This document shows positions 55,919-64,000 of a stretch of 64,000 nucleotides of DNA, in pieces. Position numbers and translations under genes: made by a program. Under the pieces are notes generated by a model, which worked only from the letters and a program-made list of their open reading frames with translations, searched no databases and had not been told where the DNA came from. Position 1 is the first letter of the stretch. The number at the start of each line of letters is the position of its first letter. Origin of the DNA: Euborellia annulipes (taxonomy: Eukaryota > Arthropoda > Insecta > Dermaptera > Anisolabididae); the NCBI GenBank assembly GCA_023213315.1, contig JAKCPI010010626.1, forward strand, positions 1 to 64,000, in the 5' to 3' direction.

Positions 55919-58900
55919 TTATTTTTTAACTAGCATTAATGCTGTTTTTCAATTATATATTTACAATAAAATTGACAATTTTGTGGCATTTGAAGGACAG
56001 AGAGTTCGTACTATCGAATTATTTAAACAATCTTCCAAAGTTTTAAATTAAATATTATTGGATTAATAAAAATTGTTCATATTTTATGATATAACGATTT
56101 TTGACAGCATTCCATAAAAAAAATAAATATCTCTATTGACGGGGTGCTTATCAAATGTTTAGTTAAAGCATTTGTTTCATGAAGGTGTTAAATAACATCC
56201 ACGAACAATAGGAATTTGTGAATAGTTGAAGAGAGCATGAATTGTGAGTGGGGGGTTAAAATCTAATATTAGAGAGGTTGGCAAGCAGCACTAATCAGCC
56301 ATGAAGCTTAATATCATGCTGTAATAATTACAATAATAATTACAAACCCACATATGAAGCTTGAAGCTGAAACCGCTAAAACCATCAGCTCATAGAGATA
56401 ATCAAATATCGAATGAGCACTTTGAACATTCCAAATAAAGAAAGTAACTAGTCAGTTGTCAAACTGTTTGAACTTCATTAAATTCACTGTAGGCTTAACA
56501 ATATGGGTGGAGATGAGGGAGAGAGCTAGCTAGAGGGGGGTTTGGTGTCGGAATCTCCCCTTCTATAAAGGATTATAATATTATTCAAAGCTACTACTAC
56601 CTCCTTTATTATTAATATATAATTTAAAATTTTCAGAATTAGTTTATATCTCATCCTAATCTCTCAATTGTTGCTTTAAATTTTATAATCCTATCTCTTT
56701 TGATATTTTATCAAAAGTTATTCGATATTTCAACAAAAGATTGAACTTATAATGGCAATCGAACTTTTAATAAAAATTATTTTCCTTACTCGTTAAAATC
56801 TTATTTGATCAAACCAAATATAATTAAAATCTTATTTGATCAAACCAAATATAAAAGAACTTTTTTTTTTATTAAAAAAATATTTAAATAAATTTTCAAT
56901 AATACATTTTATTTTTAAACAGAGTTCCCCAGGGGACAATAAAAATAAAATGTTAATTTATAAGAATATATATAAATATTTATATTAATTTTTTAAGATT
57001 TTCAAAAAAAAAAAATCCAATTATATCGTGACTAGAAATAAAGAGGAGAAGGTGGGCGTGGCCTCACCAAGTCTTCGGCTAATCTCGCCTTCCTTCGCCG
57101 TCGCTCGGGGGCTGGGAACGCATTTTTGTTACGTTACATTTTCTCCCAATTCACCCTACTTCGTTCCAAAAAAAAAAAAAAAAAAAAATGAAATTTCGAA
57201 AATATTTTTGTCGTTATATTGAATTATACCGTATATTTTTATTTCCTATTTTTTATATTTAAAACAAAATGCTGAATGGTCCAGGGGCACATCCGTGAAT
57301 AGGGAGAAAAAATTTATTTGTCATTGGCAAATGTGCAATTTATAATCTTTATTATTTTCGTGATAAATTGTGTCCCCTTTCAATTTTATAATTATTTTCT
57401 AATATATGTATTATAGTTAAAAAAAAAAAAAAAAAAAAAACTAGCATTCTTTAATCCAATTAACTTAGAATATCCATGGTTTTAAATTTTTTTCTCACCT
57501 CTTATGGATCGATTAACCACAAATCTTATACCCTGAACAATAATTATACAAATTTACGTGATTTTTAAGATATCAATGAAAATATATTTTATACCCTCAC
57601 GCTATAACTTCTTTGACTTTTGTAATGGCCATGGTAGGAAAAGTAAAAAAAAAATCCATTTTTCTTTCTAATTTATTAAATAATTTTTGGACTTAAAAAA
57701 AACTTCAAAAAACAGACTTAGATAAAAAATTATAAATTTTATTCTATCTCTTTTGAGATATATGACTACATCTAAAAATCCATTTGTTAATTAGAGTATT
57801 TTTACCCTTTTTTTTTTTTTTTGTAAGTCATAAGAGATGAGAGAAAAGATGAGTGGGGGATGATGTTAGGCGAGTATAGAGCGTGGTCAACTATGCAAAG
57901 TATGTTTCATGGTCCGATGTCTACATAAACATTCCACTCCTTTGTGAGCCACCGTTCTACTCACTTTTGTTTTAAATTATTTAATAACATTGTGGGACAC
58001 AAAAAGATATAATTATTGTTTTAATTCCATGCATTAAAAGTTGTTTTATTCTAAAGAAGGGCTCCTGACTCTTTAGTCTTTTTTTTTCGAGCCCTGCCCA
58101 TTCCCTTCCGCATCAACGGCATCCTTTTCTACCACCCTTCGTTAACCCTTTCAGTTCATTCCTCAAACCTCATTCCAATCCTTAATTCTGTTTCTGTCTT
58201 TGTTCTATCTCCAATTATGAAAATATTAAAAAAATACAATGTGCATATAGCTATATATATCTAACCTGAAGAGGGGAGAAAATGAAAGTTTAGCCCGAGG
58301 CTGAATAAAAATATAGAATCATTTTGCGAGGAATAAAGATTATATGTGGCTGCTCTTCTCTCTCATCCTAATTATAAAATTAAATAAAACTCTAACATAG
58401 ATATTTTAGTCTGGCATAACGTTACATTTTAACAAGCAAAAAAAAAAAAAAAAAAAAACTTTGACATCTTTGTGATTTTTATAAAATATATTTTTTAGTT
58501 TTACATACGGGGAGGAAAGTATAAAAAAATAATTAAGATATTATTGATCAAAATTGGTTTAATTTAAAATTTTTTTTATTTAAGAATTCTTTTTTAACAA
58601 CCAACCCCTGAGGGTTAAAAATGACATCTTCAATATTAGATAATAAAAAAAAAAAAATCTTAAACCAGGAAAGTTGAAAGAGGAAGGAATTCAGGTTACA
58701 TCTCTAAAGACTGCATCGCTATTCCATACAGATTAATAATTAAAAAACTATTAATTATTTATAAAAACTGAAATAAAATTACTGGTTTTCGGATAAGATG
58801 TGTTTTATTTTGTTGTTTTATTGTTGTTTTTATTTTTTGTTTTATTTTATAAGATGTGTTTTATGATTCAACGTTTCTGCCACCCATTATGTGTATTCTG

Positions 58901-58969
58901 GTACAAATTCAGGCAGGCCTACTACCCCAAAACGCCTAAGTAGATCATTAGAGAGCTTTAGGATTGTAC
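55919..58969. other. Long AT-rich spacer
   Basis: Contains a direct duplication of about 36 bp near 56789 and 56824 (AAAATCTTATTTGATCAAAC) and the 57040-57175 block that resembles 33893-34012. No gene recognised. Confidence 0.35.
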
Positions 58970-59006
58970 CTGAAGAAGGCCACAAAATGATTGACCGATT
59001 CGTTGT
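58970..59006 (+). ncRNA. Decayed hammerhead-like PLE end, first of two
   Basis: CTGAAGAAGGCCAC ... GACCGATTCG: the first box is valid, but GAAAC is replaced by GATTC. A related copy starts 160 bp further on. Confidence 0.45.
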
Positions 59007-59129
59007 ATCTTATTACTAATAAATCACAGTTTACCCAAAAACAAGTAATTTTATTTAATAATAAGTAGTATAATAATCATTTTGGAGTTTAGTTGTTGTC
59101 AGACCTTTGTAATCTTAACTGAATTGTAC

Positions 59130-59478
59130 CTGAAGAAGACCACAGAATAACCCGAGTAAAAATGATTAATAATGATCGAGGGATACACACGCCCGCAGCA
59201 GGTCTGCATAGTGAACCTTTAGGGACACAGGGATATACATACCTACACCAGGAACACGGGATACACAGGCCCGCACCAGGGACAAACACAGTAGATCGCA
59301 AGTGACCAGAAGAAAAAAATGTGCGTCCCTGGTGCGGGCGTGTGTATCCCTGCGTGTTCCTGGTGTGGACGTGTATATCCCTGTGTGTCCCTCAGGGTTC
59401 ACTATGCAGACCTGCTGCGGGCGTGTGTATCCCTCGATCATTTTTAATCATTTTTACTCGGGGATTGGCTGAAACCTT
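59130..59478 (+). ncRNA. Hammerhead-like PLE end with a 312-bp foldback in stem II
   Basis: CTGAAGA then AGACCA at 59130-59142, and TGGCT then GAAACC at 59466-59477. AGACCA and TGGCT pair as stem II with one bulged A. A foldback lies exactly between them. AATAAA follows near 59491. Confidence 0.55.
59151..59462. repeat. Large inverted repeat with internal GGGATACAC tandem motifs
   Basis: About 145-bp arms (CCCGAGTAAAAATGATTAAT, GGGATACACACGCCCGCAGC and complements). Within each arm, degenerate units around GGGATACACAGGCCCGCACC recur about every 30 bp. Much richer in GC than the surroundings; reading frames across it are a by-product of the repeats. Confidence 0.85.
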
Positions 59479-59705
59479 GTAATTTTTACAAATAAACCAC
59501 AATTAAATAGAAAATTAAATTCTTTTATTTGTATAGTAAAGAGTAGACCTAGTGTTTAATAATAATAACAGTGAAAGATTTAATAACTCTCAAATTTTAA
59601 AAACTTGTTGATCGTCGATACGTTTTGAAGCATATTTATTTTATTCATCGTCTTCATCAAAATATAGTCTATATAATACATTTATAATGTCCACAATTTG
59701 ATATC

Positions 59706-61356
59706 GGGTCATTCCAGTCAAATCAACCAAAAAAATCAAAAATTTTCCCCATAATCTCAGATTTTTATGTAACTTGGTATGTTTGTTCTATATATATAGA
59801 TAAGTAACAGCACCAAATTTCAATTTTTTATCTCACTTAGTTTTCGAGTTTAGCTCTTTAAAGTTTTGATTTTTTCACCTTACGCGGCTTGGCTAATGCC
59901 AAACAAAATATGACATGGAAGAGAAAATAATTTCTCATTTGCTTATTTGTCACCCAATCTTGATGAAATTTTTGGTAGATTCTTTAAACAATAAGGAATT
60001 AGAAAAAAATATATCACGAATCTAAGTTAATCCTAAAATATAAAAAAAAATTCATATTGTTGATTTTTTTAGTTGTGAAAACGCAAACATGCTTTAGCGT
60101 AAAGAATATCTCCAAAAGGGAATGAGATATTCAAGAAATTTTTTTTCTAAATAATCTGATGAAATGGGTTAATTTAGTAAAATAAAAATTTTGTGTATTT
60201 TGTTCCCTCTATTTCTAAAGTCCATTGAAAGATTCAATATATAGTTTTACATGTTAAAAAGGTTCCAAGGCAAAAGGAAAATATACATTTTAAAGAGATG
60301 TAAAAATAATTGATTTATGAATTTTAATAAAAATCGTTGCAGATATTTTGAGAAAATTGGAAAAAACTGAAAAAGTACATCAGTAAAGTACTAGTACTTT
60401 TTGGCCGATTTTGTTCATAAGCTCATTTGAGTGTCTGGGAGGGTACCTAACTTAAATATAAAATTTCAACCTCCTAGCTCAATCCTTTCATGCTTTCAAT
60501 TGAATTGATTGTGTTTTCGTCTGTGTTCAGTTTTAAGCAGCACACACACAGTGTCCATTTGAAATCATGAAAGGATTGAGCTAGGAGGTTGAAATTTTAT
60601 ATTTAAGTTAGGTACCCTCCCAGACACTCAAAATAAGCTTATGAACAAAATCGGCCAAAAAGTACTAGTTCTTTACTGATGTACTTTTTCAGTTTTTTCA
60701 ATTTTCTCAAAATATGCTGCAACGATTTTTATTAAAATTCATAAATCAATTATTTTTTACATGCTCTTTAAAATGTATATTTTCTTTTTCCCTTGAAATC
60801 TTTTTAACGTGTAAAACTATATATTGAAACTTGCAATGGACTTTAGAAATAGAGGGAACAAAATACACAAAATTTTTATTTTACTAAATTAAAGCCCATT
60901 TCATGCAGATTATTTAGAAAAAAAAATTTCTTGAATATCTCATTCCCTTTTGGAGATATTGGCTTTAGCGCTAAAGCATGTTTGCGTTTTCACAACTAAA
61001 AAAAATCAACAATATGAATTTTTTTTTATATTTTAGGATTAACTTAGATTCGTGATATATTTTTTTCTAATTCCTTATTGTTTAAAGAATCTACCAAAAA
61101 ATTTCATCAAGATTGGGTGTCAAATAAGCAAATGAGAAATTATTTTCTCTTCCATGTCTCATTTTGTTTGGCATTACCAAGCCGCGTAAGGTGAAAAAAT
61201 CAAAACTTTAAAGTGCCATAACTCGAAAACTAAGTGAGATAAAAATTGAAATTTGGTGCTGTTACTTATCTATATATATAGAACAAACATACCAAGTTTC
61301 ATAAAAATCTGAGATTATGGGTGAAATGGCCTGGTTGAACTGACGTGGAATGACCC
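59706..61356. mobile_element. 1.65-kb foldback element with two facing repeat A cores
   Basis: Almost the whole element is one inverted repeat: ends GGGTCATTCCA and TGGAATGACCC, flanked by TATC (59702-59705 and 61357-61360). The arms match over several hundred bases (for example CACCTTACGCGGCTTGG). The centre consists of two repeat A segments, minus at 60268-60500 and plus at 60560-60795, meeting near 60530. No transposase is seen. Confidence 0.88.
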
Positions 61357-61360
61357 TATC

Positions 61361-61750
61361 CTAAACACTTATACGATATGTATGTATATTATAATAACCA
61401 AAATTTTAAAAATTCATGTCTTCCAAACAAAAAATGATAAAAAAATTCTAAAAATTGCGGCTTACTCAGCAAGATGAGTTCTGTACAAAAAGCACAAAAA
61501 CTCAATTTTGACCTCGATGATTTGGTACCTTTTCATGTGGATGGTCACATATAAACATTTATTTTTGGATACGCGAAAAAAGAATGAACCTCTGCGCGAG
61601 AGAGAATAATATTATGAATTATGATTTATTAATTTTCTCATTTTAATTCATTCACTAAATTATTTATTATAAATTGTATTTATACATAGGCTTCACTGCT
61701 TTGAATCAAGCTGAAAATTTTTATTTATTTTGAAAAAGAACAAATCTTGT
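61361..61750. other. Intron sequence next to the Lar donor
   Basis: AT-rich, no repeat recognised. Confidence 0.5.
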
Positions 61751-61757
61751 TACTCAC
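61751..61757 (-). promoter_or_regulatory. 5' splice site of the Lar exon
   Basis: The minus strand reads GAAA|GTGAGTA, a near-consensus U1 target. It opens an intron that probably spans the rest of the window towards position 1, because no later Lar exon was seen. Confidence 0.85.
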
Positions 61758-61896
61758 TTTCGTAGACTGTGAGGACGGCCTCTGAACTGACGGCATCCCC
61801 GACGCCATTCTCAGCTACGCATTCGTAGGTAGCGTCGTCTCTCGTAGCACGAACAGGCTCTATGCGTAGCAGAGATCCTGATCGGTCAGGAAAATC
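61758..61896 (-). CDS. Lar: Internal exon of a LAR-type receptor protein tyrosine phosphatase, second half of Ig domain 1
   Basis: Read on the minus strand, a pyrimidine-rich acceptor ending TTTCCAG is followed by 139 nt open in one frame, then a strong donor, GTGAGTA. The 46 codons begin DFPDRSGSLLRIEPVR and continue RDDATYECVAENGVGDAVS, ending LTVYE. The YECVAENGVGDAVS block carries the F-strand cysteine (tyrosine two residues before it) of an I-set Ig domain, and RIEPVR..RDDA.YEC is characteristic of LAR/PTPRF-family Ig1. LAR proteins are neuronal cell-surface phosphatases with N-terminal Ig and fibronectin III domains that act in axon guidance and synapse formation. This exon lies in the extracellular ligand-binding part. 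The other two frames contain stops. The exon leaves one base of a split codon at its 3' end. No partner exon was recognised elsewhere in the window. GC content and codon use are clearly unlike the flanking DNA. The family call is from remembered homologues, not a search. Confidence 0.9.
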
Positions 61897-62090
61897 CTGG
61901 AAATCACAAAAACAATATTATTTTATCTTTTGATATGTAAATAGAATAGCAAATAATCATATGAGAAAAAGAAGCCAAATGCTCAAATCATCTAAAAAAA
62001 TTTTAGTTTGAGCTTGAGAAAATATGAGTCTTTTGATTATTTCGCCATATGACGATTCGTACAGTCTTAAGGTCTCATAAATACATACTT
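61897..62090 (-). other. Upstream Lar intron sequence
   Basis: AT-rich sequence preceding the Lar acceptor. The acceptor tract (TTTTTGTGATTTCCAG) is visible. No repeat was recognised before the A copy that begins near 62092. Confidence 0.6.
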
Positions 62091-62091
62091 T

Positions 62092-62915
62092 CTCGAAAGT
62101 AGTGTTCTGTGCTTGTCACACCAGATTTTTGTGTGGACATATGTTTAGTTTCCGCCGATATATTAAAATTCAAGATGTAAATTTTTTTTTTTTTTTTTAA
62201 CATTCACACTTTTTTTCTCATTCTCACTCAGATTCACACAGTCTTTTCGGCAACTTAGGCCATTTAAGACTTTTACGATATCCGTTATAGAGATTAATAT
62301 ACATATATGGGGTCCAGGCATTGGTATCCAATTGGCTTAAATAAAATCATCTGACTACCTGGGGTCCGAACCCGCGACGTTTGGTATACGAGGTTAGCAC
62401 GCTAACCTCTACACCAAGCCCCGAGGGCATGTAAAATTTATAAACATGGGAAAATATTTATATTGTTACCATGACAATCATTTCTCCTATCTCTCCTATG
62501 AAGTACAAGAGTAAAGTGTGCTTCAAACAATTTTGAGGGCAAAATGAGAATATACATTTTAAAGAGCATCTAAAAAATAATTGATTTTTGAATTTTAATC
62601 AAAATCGATATAGCCAATTTTGAAAAAAACTGAAAAAGTATATCAGTAAAGTACTAGTATTTTTTGGCTGATTTTGTTTAAAAGCTTATTTTCCCACCCC
62701 AGGAGGATGTCTAACTTAAATATAAAATTTCAGCATCATAGCTCAATTCCTTCATGCTTAAAATTGAACACAGACAGACAGAACATGTCGCGAAAATCAC
62801 TTTTTTGGATCCAGGGGACCTCAAAACGTGTATATCCATCAAAATCTCGACATCGAATTTTTGACATTAATCCAATACTTTCTCTATATATTAACATATA
62901 TAGAGGTAAAAGAAT
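62092..62915 (-). mobile_element. Repeat A with a SINE, in the Lar upstream intron
   Basis: The 3' hairpin is mostly lost (starts near AGTGTTCTGTGCTTGTCACA). A SINE lies at 62186-62428, then a mutated X-box (GTTACCATGACAAT, 62465-62478), the full body and the 5' palindrome (ACTTTCTCTATATATTAACA). Confidence 0.9.
62186..62428 (-). mobile_element. tRNA-derived SINE inside repeat A
   Basis: Flanked by ATGTAAATTT and ATGTAAAATTT. The minus strand starts GCCCTCGGGGCTTGGTGTAG and AGGTTAGCGTGCTAACC, with box B GGGTTCGGACCCC and a GAATGAG-like tail. Inserted at the same A position as 31073-31340, but with an internal deletion. Confidence 0.9.
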
Positions 62916-63549
62916 AAAAATATTTAATTAAAACAATGCTTATTTTTCTTTTCAAGAAACTCCTATTAAATGCCTAATTATAAAGATAATAATTTATAGT
63001 AGTCTTTTTAATTTCGAACTTAAAATTTTGACAAAGAATGAAAACTATAGTATCAAGGTAAATGGGACCTTAGAAGGCTTGCTAATTAGAATAGTCAGAC
63101 TTTAAGCGAATGCACTTTATCGGTTTATTTACTCTCCTTTGTGGATTTTCAAGGAATTAAGTATCCATCAGTGACCCCGGGCCTCTTTGAAATTTCCTGA
63201 GGCATTAAGCTTGCACTAAATCAGTAAACTCTAATTACTCTTTGAGGATTAACGAGAGGAGCTGCATTCTTTCCCTTTATGAAAAAGGAGAAGGCGATTA
63301 CTCCACTTACAGAATCTCAATCCGTTTTTAACTCCATTCTACTAATGTTTGTCCGTAGATTAAGATAAAGTGCTATAATTATTTATATTGATTGTGTTAC
63401 TTATCTAAATATAAGACAAAAATATGGATAAGATAAATTTGTTTTAATTTGATTTGGCGCTCGAAACGTCGACAGAAAAAATTGTTTTTTATTCTTTCCT
63501 TTGGCTGACTCCACTCCAATATTAATTGTTAACACTCACAGCCAATACA
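62916..63549. other. Spacer ending in a PLE-like scrap
   Basis: Less AT-biased at 63070-63330. At 63461-63474 GCTCGAAACGTCGAC resembles the last half of a PLE 3' end. Confidence 0.35.
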
Positions 63550-64000
63550 GCAAAAAAAAATCTGGTGTGACTGGTCGCACAGCACACAACTTTCTCTTAC
63601 CTTCGGTAATCGAAAGTTGTGAACTGTGCTTGTCACACCAGATTTTTTGTTTTAAGATATATTTAGTTACCGACAGTAGGGTACATTTGAATTCAAGATG
63701 TAAAATTTATAAGTTTGGGAAAATATTTATATTTTGTTACCATAGCAACCATAGGAGAAATTCCTATCTTTCCTATGAAGAACAAGAGTAAAGTGGTCTT
63801 CAGAAGATTTCAATGACAAAATGAGAATATACATTTTATTGAGAATCTAAAAAATAATTGATTTTTGAATTTAAAAAAAAATCGTTGGAGCAAATTTTGA
63901 GAAAATAGAAAAAAACTGAAAAAGTGCATCAGCAAAGTACTAGTACTTTTTGGTCGATTTTGTTCAAAAACTTCGTGTCACGTCCCATGGGGGTGCCTAA
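63550..64000 (-). mobile_element. Repeat A, cut by window end
   Basis: Intact 3' hairpin (63552-63646), X-box GTTACCATAGCAAC at 63736-63749, and the body up to CGTCCCATGGGGGTGCCTAA. Variant with GTCACGTCCC. Confidence 0.9.

Larger units (their letters stand above)
1..61750 (-). other. Probable long Lar intron (rest of window downstream of the exon)
   Basis: No minus-strand exon with Ig-domain character (a C...W...YxC pattern with acceptor and donor) was recognised between the Lar donor and position 1. The region is dense in mobile elements, as expected of a very long intron. An exon shorter than about 60 codons could have been missed by eye, and the candidate plus-strand exon at 2389-2514 would then be a gene within the intron. 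The alternative is that the Lar assembly ends in this window and part of it is intergenic. Confidence 0.5.

Noticed and set aside
57028..57222. 64-codon frame in a GC-richer block
   Set aside because: Block resembles 33893-34012 with an A tail, so a short repeat is more likely; no splice signals.
59089..59441. Cysteine/proline-rich and arginine-rich frames
   Set aside because: Produced by a GC-rich inverted repeat with 30-bp internal periodicity; no splice signals or homology.

Overview
This is a strongly AT-rich, gene-poor stretch of an animal nuclear genome. The only confidently recognised coding sequence is one short exon on the minus strand near the right end (61758-61896). It encodes the second half of the first immunoglobulin domain of a LAR-type receptor protein tyrosine phosphatase. 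The wording of that domain is closest, from memory, to arthropod Lar, so an arthropod is the best guess; the species cannot be named from sequence alone. I found no further Lar exon in the roughly 61.7 kb downstream of its splice donor, so most of the window is probably one very long Lar intron. A second exon-like block (2389-2514, plus strand) has good splice signals but no recognised product.

Almost everything else is mobile-element sequence, often nested. The commonest family, here called repeat A, has about twenty copies of up to about 700 bp. It has a palindromic 5' end, a long 3' hairpin and, in its main subfamily, an internal X-box-like palindrome. Other families are: a tRNA-derived SINE (six copies with target duplications); a (GAA)n-tailed retroposon D (four copies); Helitron-like elements with a 3' hairpin and CTAG end; hAT-like MITEs with 8-bp duplications; Tc1/mariner-like MITEs with TA duplications; and TTAA-flanked and 4-bp-duplication TIR elements.

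Penelope-like retroelements (PLEs) are the most informative group. Their GIY-YIG endonuclease remnants lie at 11.8-12.4 kb (minus), 15.3-15.6 kb (plus) and 36.9-37.1 kb (minus). Hammerhead-ribozyme-like cores (CTGANGA, stem II, GAAA) mark their 3' ends and also occur alone at several other places. The first two PLE copies face each other across a 2.8-kb TIR transposon filled with AGCTT-rich tandem arrays.

Layout: 0-5.4 kb TIR elements, four A copies and the candidate exon; 5.4-11 kb Helitron, A with a nested hAT element, a tRNA hairpin and hAT MITEs; 11.1-16.7 kb inverted PLE pair around the 2.8-kb transposon; 17-22.6 kb A fragments, SINE, Helitrons and a second tRNA hairpin; 22.6-25 kb a higher-GC stretch of unknown nature; 25-31.7 kb D retroposons, hAT MITEs and nested A/SINE/mariner stacks; 31.7-38.2 kb mostly AT-rich filler plus a PLE fragment; 38.4-47.6 kb A copies and MITEs; 47.6-59 kb foldbacks, tandem D and TIR MITEs; 59-61.4 kb two large foldbacks; 61.4-64 kb the Lar exon and two A copies. 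No CRISPR array, rRNA gene or bacterial-type operon is present.
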